A DNA stretch of 64,000 nt from Ichthyophis bannanicus (lineage: Eukaryota > Chordata > Amphibia > Gymnophiona > Ichthyophiidae): the NCBI GenBank assembly GCA_033557465.1, contig CM066035.1, positions 922,398,522-922,462,521 of the forward strand, in the 5' to 3' direction. The position numbers and the translations under genes are program-made. The notes under the pieces were generated by a model. The model made no database searches. It saw only the letters and a list, made by a program, of their open reading frames with translations, and was not told the origin of the DNA. Shown piece after piece: positions 52,821 to 62,740 of this stretch; the stretch's first letter is position 1; each line of letters starts with the position of its first letter.

Positions 52821-54412
52821 TTGTCTGCGCCCAATGCAGAGAAACGCGTAGAGGATTTTGTAACCAGCCAAAACACCATTATCTCTACGCCTGGGTCTGA
52901 GATTTCTTAAACATCCTGCGTATGTCCTCAACAGTATTTAGATGGCATTGGAGGCTTTTCCCAATGCCTGGATTATCTGAGGGGAGGTGCCCCTTGTCCC
53001 TGTTAGATCAAATCCCTGGTGACTCAGCAGCCCCGAACCCCTCAACCCCCTCCTGATACCTTTACAATGGAGCAGGAGCATTGCCTATGTGCTCCCTCAC
53101 CACCATCTTGAAAAATGGCAGTGCCTGACCCTGTATGGCGCATCCCGGAGACCTCAATTTTTCAGGAGCAGGGGTGCATGGGCAGTGCTCCCAATCCATT
53201 GTAAAGGCACTGGGAAGGGGGGTGGGGGGTTTTGGGCCACTAGGTTTATTTTTAATTTTGTGGGTGGAGGAATTGGGGCCGCTGGGCCATCAGGAATTCG
53301 ATTTCTGTCAGGAGTACTGGCCCCCTGACAGTATTTTGATGGCATTAATGTTTTTCTCCGATGCCTGGATCATCTGAGGGGAAGTTTGACACCACCTCAG
53401 ATTATTTGGGCATCGGGGAAAACCCCTGATGCCATCAAAATACTGTTGGGTTGCATATGCAAATTAGCCACGTGGTGCCATTGTTTTTCTGGGAGACCTT
53501 GCCAAACTTGCACAGACTTCTGTGCGCATGTGTTTGGCTTGCTCTCCTAGTTTAAGGCTGCTATTTGCGACACAGTTTAACACATGGCTAATTTTTATAT
53601 GTGCCCCTTTCTCCATGCTAGTGCTGAAGTCAGGTGATAGCAGTGCGCCGCATATTGGCGTATAGAGTTAATATTACGCGACTTCAGAGCCAGCTTTCTG
53701 CATCGGCCTGTGAATGTGCAATCAGGAATGCATATATCTAATGCACAATATAAAAGCAGTCAACAGTAACAATGCAAAACAAAACGGCAATCTATCTTTG
53801 TTTACATGGCATAACAAAAGGTCCTCTCCTTCCCCTCTAACCCTTAAAATATGTCACCTCAAATCCAGGGACAGAAGAAAAAAAATCAGTTTCAGCAAAA
53901 TGTTGAATATTGATACCTTAGGGCAGTAATTAATTGCAGGTTTTAAATACAGCATTTGATTGACAGTCTACTGATCCTAAAACTAGCTGCTCTAGCTTTT
54001 TTTAAACTGAAGGTTAAGTAATTTTTCACAGTACAGAGATCCAGTGGAATTAGTTCCATATTTCAGGTGCGTAGCTTGAAAACCTAAACACCTGGTACAT
54101 CATAATCTAATAACCAATCAAAGGAAATTGATAAGCAAAATTTTCTGATATGATCATAATGTCTCTTTAGGTTCCTATAATACCAATAATCAAACCTGGG
54201 CAGAAGACCTTGCAGATTTAAGCTATTTATAAACTAGGATTGAGATTTTAAACAGTTCTGCTCACAGTATGGCGATAATGACTTAGTTGTGTCATTTTGC
54301 AGGAGTTTAAAGCGCTTTTTTTTTTGTTTGTAAGGTTCATGCCTGCAATACTCTTAGAGCAGACTACAATAATCTGGTTTAGGGGTGTCAAACTCAAGAT
54401 CCATAGGCTGTT
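52821..54412. other. intergenic sequence with local repeats
   Basis: No gene. A motif resembling ACAGTATTTTGATGGCATT … GATGCCTGGATCATCTGAGG occurs near 52931-52984, again directly near 53329-53382, and inverted at about 53400-53443, probably parts of an unclassified interspersed repeat. From 53450 on it is A/T-rich. GGGGTGTCAAACTCAA at about 54384-54399 resembles the end of a hAT element, immediately before DIRS-B2. Confidence 0.5.
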
Positions 54413-54821
54413 TCTCCAGGAACAAGCAGGAAGTCAGTCCTCACATATGGGTGATGTCGGCGCTGACGGAGCCCTCGTGCGGAGCAATTCCCCAGCTTTC
54501 AAAGAAAGCCTTTGGGATTGCATCGCGCATGCGCGATCTCCTTCCTGCCCAAGGGTGCCATCTTGCTCATTCTCCCTTTTTCCGCGGAGCCCAACGGACA
54601 TAGTCCAACTTCCCTCACGGAAAAAATGCGTCCGAACTCCTGAAGATTTTTTTCTTCGGCCCGGTTCGACGCCGGTTTCCCTTCCCGCCTCTGATTCGGT
54701 ACACTGGTATCGAGTCCAGTCTTTATTTTTCGTTTTTGTCCTTCGTGACTAGCGTTTGCGCTTTTTTTCTTTTTCACTGGCAGCCTGGTCATTCTACCTC
54801 GCAGGGGCCCTTTTTCCCCCG

Positions 54822-56708
54822 ATGCCTGCCAGCGGTTTTAAAAAGTGTGATCCATGTAAAAAATTAATGTCCCTCACCGACACACATGACTGCTGTCTCT
54901 GCTGCCTCGGGGCCAGCCATGACCCGAAGGTCTGTGGCCCGTGCAGTAAAATGTCCTCTAAGGCACTTAAAAGTAGGCAGCAGCAGCGTGAAAGGATTTT
55001 CTCAGAGTCCGAATCCACCTGGGTCCAGACCTTGTCAGAAGCCTCGACGTCTTGGGAGCTATCTGACTCCGAGCATCGTCTGGGGGTCTGCTGAGCGGAG
55101 GTCTCCCTCGCGGGAACACCGGAGGAAGAAGAAACCTGCGAGGGTGGCATCCGTTGGATGCTTCTGATCGGCCTGGGCCCTTGCGGACCAGGTCGCGGAG
55201 TCCTGACCGCTGCCCTGGGTCCTTGGAGCTGTAGCGCCCTGCAAAAGTACCTCGCACGGAGCTGGATATGCCGAGGAAGATAACTGCTGTAGTCCTTGTT
55301 GACTCTTCTCCGGGAGAACCGGCATCGGGCCCGACAGCTGCTGAGTCTTCTGAGCTCAGAATGACGGCCTTGGAGCGCTGCATGTCTGCCTTCATGGAGC
55401 AGCAGTGGGTGCTGATGGCCGGTCTTACCGGTCCATCTGCCCCAATCACCGGGACCTCGACGTCCAAGTCGACCCTGGAGGCCGAGCTGATTCTCGAGAC
55501 TCTTCGAGCTCGAGTTGATCCTCGGCCAAGGTCTCCCTTGACCTCTCGTTTCGGACAGAGGTCGTTGACACCAGTGCCCTCGGTGTCGGGGTGGTCGAGA
55601 TCGAAGCCCTCACGGCCGGAGCCCATCAATTCCTCTTCGGAGGACTTGGCATGGGAAATGGAAGATGAAGAGTCCCCGGACACCCACCGGACCCGGTGTC
55701 TCCTATCGGACTCGCCAGTATCCGAGCCTCGGAGAAGGTCGGATTTTGTCAGGGACATGTCCAAGGCTTTGGCATTCCCGGCGGACACTGAGGAGGAGCC
55801 TCGAGCCGAGGAGATCGAAGCCCTCCAGTATGATTTTCCCCTCGGGAAGCCCTTACGGTACCGGTTCCTCCGATGTTGGAACGGCTGATGCTCCGCTTGT
55901 GGGAGTCACCGGCCTCGATGTTGGTTCTCAGCAAGCGGGTCTGTTCCATCTATCAAGTCCGCAAGAGCCCTGGGTTCCAAAAGGCACAGCTGCCGCACAA
56001 CTCCATGGTTGTGGAATCAGCCATGCACAGGCTCAAGAGCCAGAAAACGCACTCCTCGGTGCCCCCTGGCAGGGAGGCCCGGAACCTGGACGCCCTCGGC
56101 AGAAAGTGCTACCAGGGCTCGATGCTATCATGCCGTGTTCAAACATACCAGCTGTACATGGGCATGTACTTATGGGACCTGGCAAAGGAGATTGCCGGGT
56201 TCTCAGCTGGCCTCTCTGAGCAACCCTTGCAGCCCTTCAAGAACTTGTCCACTGGGATTCGGGAGTGCTCAAAGTTTGTCTCGAGCAGCCTATGACGGCT
56301 TCGAGGCTTCAGCCCGGGTAGCCGCAGCTGGCATCGGTGCCCAACGCTAGGCATAGCTAATATCAGACCTAGAGCCATGGGTTCAGGACAAGTTGGTCGA
56401 TGTCCCTTGCCGAGGTGACAACCTTTTTGGCAAACCCATGACTGAGAAGGCTCCTGAAATCAACACAGAGTACTTGACCCGGACAAGACTCTCCAAAAAG
56501 ACTTCTGCCCCTTCTAAAAAGAAGGGCTTGGTTAAAAAGCCATTTTTCCTCGCGGAAGGGTACTGCTTACCGCAACTACCCCACTCACCAGGCCTCCCGA
56601 GCTCCCCAACAGGGGCAGCAGGCCAAGGGACAGGGGCATGGCCCCCGTAAGCATAAGACCCCCAAGCTGCAGGCACTGGCTTCTTCCCAGCCGGTAGGGG
56701 GTTTTTGA
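54822..56708 (+). pseudogene. DIRS-B2 gag (several frameshifts)
   Basis: Starts MPASGFKKCDPCKKLMSLTDTHDCCLCC and CGPCSKMSSKALK, the same cysteine pattern as DIRS-B1. The first frame ends at 55094. Later pieces are readable in other frames: a Ser/Pro linker (55268-55888), then LESAMHRLKSQKTHSSVPPGREARNLDALGRKC…YQLYMGMYLWDLAKEIAGF (to 56295). It ends VGGF* at TTT-TGA (56703-56708). Relative to DIRS-B1 it shares domain order and the position of the stop, so the stop context predates both copies. Confidence 0.82.
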
Positions 56709-56930
56709 CTGTCACAGCATAGTCTCTCTCCAGCCAGGGGTGAGGCTTTGCACAGGAGGAAAGTTGACCCTGTACGCCCACAGGTGGCCGATGCCTGGGT
56801 CTTACAAATAGTCCAAAAGGGCTATTTACTCCACTTCAATCAGGTACCTCCCTCCTATTTTCCAGGAGAGCCTCTCAGACCCCCTCTACACAGGAACCTC
56901 ATCTTACAGGAGTTGGCCGGTCTTCTAGAG
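56709..56930 (+). pseudogene. DIRS-B2 pol, first segment
   Basis: WVLQIVQKGYLLHFNQVPPSYFPGEPLRPPLHRNLILQELAGLL, up to the hAT insertion at a TTCTAGAG target. An indel between 56709 and 56780 means the frame no longer follows simply from the gag stop. Confidence 0.8.
56923..56930 (+). repeat. hAT 2 target duplication, left
   Basis: TTCTAGAG, repeated at 58459-58466. Confidence 0.92.
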
Positions 56931-57095
56931 CAGCGGTTCTCAACCTGTGGGTCGCGACCCCCATGGGGGTCGCCACAGGATTTAGCAGGGGTCGCCTCAC
57001 TCTGCCAAGTTTAAAAAATAAAATAAAATAAAAATAAAAAAGTGCACAAGTTGCTGCCGAGTCTGCTTCTCGGCAGCGGCAAACTCACTTCCTCC

Positions 57096-57341
57096 CTTCT
57101 GCAGCCGCGGCTCCCTGCCTCTTAGGGAACTGTGGCTGTGCCTGTGAAAATGTTGCGGAGCCTTCCCGTCTCTCGACGGGCTCTGTGCAGCACTGTCGCA
57201 CCTCCAAAGGAAGTGGTAAACAACTTCCTTTGGAGGCGGGACAGTGCTGCACAGAGCCCGTCGAGAGACAGGAAGGCTTCGCAACAGCTTTACCGGCACA
57301 GCTGCGGTTCCCTAAGAGACAGGGAACCGCGGCTGCAGAAG
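57096..57341. repeat. foldback in hAT 2
   Basis: Arms 57096-57214 and 57223-57341, largely complementary with a loop of about eight bases (GGTAAACA). The inner part (CACTGTC / GACAGTG outward through CCTCCAAAGGAAGT) is nearly exact; the outer part has a few mismatches. Confidence 0.9.
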
Positions 57342-57539
57342 AACAGGGCAGTAGCAGGCAGACATAGGGAGAGGGGAGTAGGGGGCAGGGAACCTGCAAT
57401 GGGGTTGACATGAGGGAGGGAGGGGGCTGACTTGGGGGGGATGGATGAAGGGAGGGAGGGCTGACATGGACAAAGTGGAGAGACAGGGGGACATAATGGA
57501 CAGACGGGATAAATGCTGGACAGAGGGGGGAGACAGTGC

Positions 57540-58020
57540 GGGTTAGGATTATAATGGGCTGAAGATCGGGGGTGGGGGCTAGGACAGATAATGGGTTGAT
57601 TAGGGAAGGCTGGGACTGGGAATGGACTGATCAATGGGGGGGTTTGGACTGGTAATGGACTGATGGGGGCTAGCATTGGAAATGAGCTGATCGGGGAGGT
57701 TAGGACTGGAAATGGGCTGATTAGATGAGGCTAGGACTGGTAATGGACTGATGTGGGGGGAGGGGGTAGGACTAGTAATGGGCTGATTAGGGGAGCCTAG
57801 CACTGGTATTGGGTTGAGGGGGGGACTAGCACTGGAAGTGAGCTGATTGGGGGGGCTTCAACTGGAAATAGGCTGATGGTGGGGAGGCTAGAGCTGCTGG
57901 CCTTGGAAGAAAACTGGGGTCTAGGGCTACAAATGGGCTGATGGGAGAATGGGACTGGAAGGGAGTGGATGCTGAGAGGGGCTGCCATGGTATTTGGACT
58001 AGAAGGGGACTGGAAATAGG
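57540..58020. repeat. G-rich degenerate minisatellite in hAT 2
   Basis: Irregular tandem units built on GGACTGG(A/T)AATGG(A/G)CTGAT with G-runs between, the same unit as at 50885-51260. Confidence 0.8.
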
Positions 58021-58458
58021 CTGATGGAAAGAAGTGAAGAAAACAAAAGAAGAGAGAAGAAATGGCAGATGGACCATAGACCACAGAAAAGAGCTAAGAG
58101 AAGACAGGAAAGCAGAAGCCTCAGATCGGGACCAGCATGATCAGAGAATAAATTGGTCAGACAACAAAGGTAGAAAAAATAATTTTATTTCATATAAGTG
58201 ATTTGACTACAAAATCGTCATAATTTTGAAGTCAAATATTGCTACTTGTTGTGATTAATTATTGTGGTTTAAATAAGTACATTTTATAAATAAAAACATT
58301 GCAAAGGCCTATAATATGTTAATAATTCTACAAATGATTACAGCGACAATGCGTTAACGGTAAAGGAAGAGACACGCATTTGATTTTATCATTGGGGGTC
58401 ATCACAAGTTGACCTATGGTGAAAGGGGCCGCGGTACAAAAAAGGTTGAGAACCACTG

Positions 58459-59150
58459 TTCTAGAGGATCAGGCGGTGGAGCCGGTGCCCCACAGCCTGC
58501 TAGGACAAGGCTTTTACTCCATATATTTCCTGATACCAAAGAGTACTGGAGGCCTCAGCCCCATCCTCGACCTGCGAAACTTAAACAAGTTCCTGGTGAG
58601 GGAAAAGTTCAAGATGCTTTCCCTTGGAATATTGCTGCCTTACCTCTACCAGGGAGACTGGTTATGCTCTTTGGACCTGAAGGATGCTTATACGCACATC
58701 CTCATACATCCAGACCACAGACAATATCTCAGATTTGTAGTGGGAGGAAACCATTTCCAGTACAGAGTACTTCCATTCGGCCTAGCCTCTGCCCCCAGAG
58801 AGTTTACCAAATGTCTGGCAGTAGTAGCGGCCTTCCTCAGGAACCAGGCAATTTTTGTCTTCCCGTACCTGGATGACTGGCTCATCAGGTCCCCGTCACC
58901 TCAAGAAGCCCAACAGGCCATAGCTCGCACTATCAACATACTGCAGCATCTAGGCTTTGTCATAAATCAAGTAAAGTCCACTTTGCTCCCCACTCAAAAT
59001 TTAGAGTTCATAGGAGCAAGGTTAGACATCCTTCAAGCGAAGGCTTACCTGCTAGAGGGCAGAGCACAGAGGCTTCTGGAGCAGGTGCACCAAATGAGCC
59101 ACAAGTCTCAGATATCAGCGAGGCACTTTCTACGCCTTCTAGGACACAGG
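58459..59150 (+). pseudogene. DIRS-B2 RT core
   Basis: Resumes after the hAT as LEDQAVEPVPHSLLGQGFYSIYFLIPKSTGG, then LDLRNLNKFLVREKFKML, LDLKDAYTHILIHPDHRQYLRF (motif A), YRVLPFGLASAPREFTKC (motif B), FVFPYLDDWLIRS (motif C), ending ISARHFLRLLGH. The RT palm is open and carries all catalytic Asp residues, but the sequence jumps directly from LLGH into the MT region, so connection and RNase H are deleted. The first eight bases are the right hAT target duplication. Confidence 0.88.
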
Positions 59151-59515
59151 TCATAGATCTCTTTGCTAGTCCGCAGAATCATCAGTTGCACAACTTTTGC
59201 TCCAGACAGCCACACACCCAAAGGATGGCTGCAGATGCTTTTATGATTTCCTGGTCCGTGGGCCTCCTGTATGTGTTTCCTCCCATGCCTCTGGTGGCCC
59301 GGACTCTATTCAGAATTCTGCGAGACAAGGCCTCAGTCATCCTGGTAGCCCCCAGATGGCCAAGACAATCTTGGTTTCCGCTTCTCCTCCAGCTGGCAGT
59401 GGAAAACCCACTCCCTCTGGGGACGCAGCCCGACCTCCTGTCCCAGGAGCAGGGCTCTATCTTACACCCCAACCTCATATCCCTCAACCTGATGGCATGG
59501 CTGCCGAAAGGGTAG
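59151..59515 (+). pseudogene. DIRS-B2 MT-like region
   Basis: VIDLFASPQNHQLHNFCSRQPHTQRMAADAFMISW, LLYVFPPMPLVARTLFRIL, APRWPRQSWFPLLLQL, ending LMAWLPKG*. It corresponds to the methyltransferase-like part that follows RNase H in this class. Its own frame is intact, but the RNase H-encoding part before it is missing, an internal deletion of probably several hundred bases by comparison with DIRS-B1. Confidence 0.8.
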
Positions 59516-60548
59516 TGCTGACTTCTCTCCTCCTGCCTAATAACATGGAATAAGTGCTACTGGCCTCAAGGATGCAGTCCACTAGGAAAACCTATGCCTT
59601 CAAGTGGCGTAGGTTCGAGGTGTATTGTAACCAGCACAACGAAAACCCTTTCTTTTGTCTGGTACCAGTGGTGGTACAGTACCTGCTTCATCTCTCAGAA
59701 TTAGGCTTCAAGTCTAACTCTGTCTGTGTCCACCTGAGTGCTTTGTCAGCATACCACTCTCCAGTGGAAGGAAAACCTCTTTTGGTTCACCCCTTGGTGT
59801 CCAGGTTCCTCAAAGGTCTACTTCTACTAAAACCCCCGGTTCGTCCCCTGGCAACCGAGTGGGATTTGAATGTGGTTTTGCAACAGTTTACTCGCCCACC
59901 TTTTGAGCCGATGTCCGCTTGCCATCTGCGCTTCCTCTCCTGGAAGGTACTTTTCCTGGTGGCACTCACATCTGCCAGATGAGTGAGTGAACTACAAGTA
60001 GCTCTTGTGTCAGAAAGACCGTACACATGGTTTTATAGGAACAGGGTGGTCCTGCGCACCCATCCCAAGTTCCTTCCAAAAGTGGTCTCTCCTTTCCACC
60101 TCAACCAAGAGGTGGTTCTTCCGACATTCTTTCCCAGACTGCATGCCAGCCGGGCAGAGGCGGTTCTGCATACCTTTGATTGTAAGAGGACATTAGCCTT
60201 CTACCTGGAACGTACGCGGGGACATCGAAGGGCTACTTAGCTCTTTGTCTCTTATGACACCAGTAAACTGGGGCTACCTGTCTCCAAGCGCATGTTGTCC
60301 ACCTGGGTGGCAGACTGCATTGCCTAGGCGTACAGAGTGGCCGACCTTCCGTTGCAGGGTCGAGTCACGGCCCACCGTGTCAGGGCTAAGGCCGCATCAG
60401 TGGCTCACTTCCGCTATGTTCCGTTGGCAGACATCTGCTGGGCCGCAACCTGGTCTTCAAGCCAGACGTTTGCAGCCCATTACTGCTTGGATGGAGAATC
60501 TCGATAGCTTTCGGCCAGGCGGTACTCCGTAACTTATTAGAGGTTTAG
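59516..60548 (+). pseudogene. DIRS-B2 tyrosine recombinase (stops)
   Basis: VLLASRMQSTRKTYAFKWRRFEVYCNQHNENPFFCLVPVVVQYLLHLSELG runs open to 59982, where the codon of the first catalytic Arg is TGA (SAR*MSEL). It continues ELQVALVSERPYTWFYRNRVVLRTHPK to another stop near 60238, and a TAG replaces Trp in DCIAWAY near 60326. HRVRAKAAS and AAHYCLDGESR remain readable, but a few codons of ESRRDSAFG are deleted. It ends at LLEV*. Confidence 0.85.
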
Positions 60549-60687
60549 GCAACTACTTCCCTCCGGCCCTCTGGTATCAGGCTACTGGGGGTGTGGTGTC
60601 TCTGCTGAATTCCTATCACAGCTGCTGCAGCTCTTCTAGAGGGAGCCATTTTTCAGCTAGGGGTTCTCGGTAGCCTATAGCTAGGGA

Positions 60688-60790
60688 TTCCCATATGTGA
60701 GGACTGACTTCCTGCTTGTTCCTGGAGAAAGCGTAGTTACTCACCTGTAACAGGTGTTCTCCAGGGACAGCAGGAATCAGTCCTCATGAC
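60688..60790 (+). repeat. DIRS-B2 internal complementary region
   Basis: Complements of both ends joined at CCTGGAGAAAGCGTAGTTAC. Confidence 0.85.
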
Positions 60791-60862
60791 CCTCCCTCCT
60801 CCCCTGGAGTTGCAGTCCTATTATTGATTTTTATTCATTTTGCCATCTTTTAAACTGTCATT

Positions 60863-61042
60863 TGACTGAGCAAGATGGCACCCTTGGGCGGGAAGGGGAC
60901 CACGCATGTGCGATGCAATCCCAAAGGCTTTCTTTGAAAGCTGAGGAATTGCTCCGCACGAGGACTCCGGCGCCACCCATATGTGAGGACTGATTCCTGC
61001 TGTCCCTGGAGAACACCTGTTACAGGTGAGTAACTACGCTTT
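60863..61042 (+). repeat. DIRS-B2 right ITR
   Basis: Inverted match to 54413-54570. It has lost about ten bases at the palindrome (ACTCCGGCGCCACCC), and the extension ends GAGTAACTACGCTTT. Confidence 0.85.
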
Positions 61043-61400
61043 CTTGCCCGATGAAGCTCATGTGCCCCATGGAAGGCATGTTTAATAGTATGCCCTATTG
61101 ATCAATGGTGCACGTTATTGATTAATAGTTTGTACTATTGAGCATGTACATGAACATGGTAACGTCACAGCTTGCTTCCAGTTCTGCAGTCACCCCAAGC
61201 TAAAGATAGTGATGGTGACGGCAGCAGCAGCAATAGCAGGAGGGAAGGGAGTTTTAAGAGTACGACTCCATGCACAAGGTTCATCTTCAGCAGGTGTTTT
61301 TTAGACTCTGGGGCTATTACCGAACCAATGATGTTCTGCAGCACATTTTCATTTCATCCTGTTTTAATAGATCTGTTAAGAATGCCTTCAAAATCATTAT
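61043..61400. other. no recognisable feature
   Basis: Non-coding, with a short irregular repetition of TATTGATCAAT / TATTGATTAAT near 61095-61140. The region from about 61270 may be the tail of the LINE remnant that follows on the minus strand. Confidence 0.5.
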
Positions 61401-62080
61401 GAACCTATCACAAAAGATCTTTTTGAGAGAGAGTGCGTGATTGCTGGGTGCTAGGAATATCTGCTGTTTTAACCATATTAAAAATTTGCTGTTGTACCCC
61501 TATTTTACTTTTGCTTGGTTGGCCACAGCATCCAAAGACCCTCCGCAGGCCACTACATCCAGTCACCTTTGATTTAGCTGATTTATCAAAGCATGTATAA
61601 GTATAGAAAGTACCTTTTTCCCCAAAATAGCTTAGGCTGATGAATGTGCTTATGTGCCTACTGCTATCTGGTCTGATATATGTAGCTGAGCATCTGGTTC
61701 CACGTTTTTTGATGGTAATACTGACTATAACAATAGAAGGAAAATAGTAAAGTTGGCTAATCCACAAAGCCTCTGATTTGGTGGGATTTAGTTTTAAATG
61801 TCGAAATAGCCAGTCTGCCTATAGCCTCTAAAAACATTTCATTTGATCATTATCCAGATATGTGAGAATCTGGATGATGTCAGCATAAAGTTAAGTTAGG
61901 CCATAGCCCTGGATATGTTCTTCAAGGATTGCCAAATAGATGTTGAAATGGACTACTCATGAGAGACAGCCCTGAGGGATGGAAGTACACTGTTTTCAAA
62001 ATAATGTTTCTATTCCCAGCCATTTTTGGATGTCCCCTTTCAGTCCTACATTTATAAACCATACAAGAAATATGGCTTGA
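61401..62080 (-). pseudogene. degraded LINE reverse transcriptase, antisense
   Basis: The minus strand reads IPQGCLS (about 61965-61985), then HFNIYLAILEEHIQGYGL, LYADIIQIL (61870-61893) and LKLNPTKSEALWISQ, which is the order of L2/CR1-type RT motifs (PQG, FNIYL, YADD, LNPxKTE). The catalytic YADD box is YADI (61876-61887), and several stops interrupt the frame, so it is dead. The ORF at 61408-61767 is its C-terminal continuation. LINE clade is inferred from motif style only. Confidence 0.7.
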
Positions 62081-62740
62081 TCTAAAGTGTCAGACACAAG
62101 AGATTCAACTTCTGCTGCTTGGGCCAGTAGGGTCTACAGGCTGCGTGGAGGCAACATCTATGGACCCAAGAAGGGAGGTGATCTCAAGACTGATATTTGT
62201 AGAGAAGTTGAGAAATGTATGAATAGTTATTCCGGTGTCCATGCTTTTCAGAGGAGTCTGGTTGCAGTGACTGGACTAAGGGAAGGGGGTTTTAGATTTA
62301 AATCTGTTTATTGAACCATCACATCATGAAATTGACAAACCAGCCAAGCTCTGTGAGTGGGAGCACTTATACTAGCCGATTACAGACAAACTTACTTTTT
62401 ACATTTTCTCCACAGGAAATACCCCTGCCTCTTGTCTCCCTTCCCTCCTCCACTGCATCCTTTCTTTTTCATAATACTGCATTATCCTAGTCAGAACTAA
62501 TACAAAGGAGAAAAATTAAAATAGCTCTCTTCCCTTTAATGATCCCATGCAAACATCATGGCCACTCAACCTAGAGACATGGCTGCCCTCCCACACCATC
62601 CACAACCCTCCCCAACCTATGTCTTGATCCATCATTCCTTCCTTCTCACTCCCTGTGCCCCCCATCTCATCCCATCTGAGAGCTCAGTGATATTGCCCCC
62701 CTTCCCCTTCCTACTCCATCTGAGAATGATGAAAATATAT
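62081..62740. other. unassigned sequence
   Basis: No gene. It may include more of the flanking LINE remnants, but no motif is recognisable. C/T-rich from about 62400 to 62720. Confidence 0.4.

Larger units (their letters stand above)
56931..58458. mobile_element. hAT-type non-autonomous element 2
   Basis: Ends are CAGCGGTTCTCAACC and GGTTGAGAACCACTG, with the 8-base duplication TTCTAGAG. No transposase ORF. Interior: a foldback (57096-57341), a G-rich minisatellite (about 57540-58020) and a purine-rich then A/T-rich tail. The termini differ from hAT 1, yet the interior is organised the same way and shares motifs. Confidence 0.92.
54413..61042 (+). mobile_element. DIRS-B2 retrotransposon, degraded
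   Basis: B-subfamily element with left ITR (54413-54570), leader, gag, RT (interrupted by a hAT at 56931-58458), a deletion over RNase H, MT, YR, ICR (60688-60790) and right ITR (60863-61042). Both borders share TTT (…GCTGTTT / GCTTTCTTG), matching the DIRS-B1 borders. The ITR word is diverged (GTCGGCGCTGACG). Confidence 0.88.

Noticed and set aside
57085..58084. Minus-strand Pro/Ser-rich ORFs in hAT 2
   Set aside because: They are the complement of the G-rich minisatellite; coding potential is an artefact of repetition.
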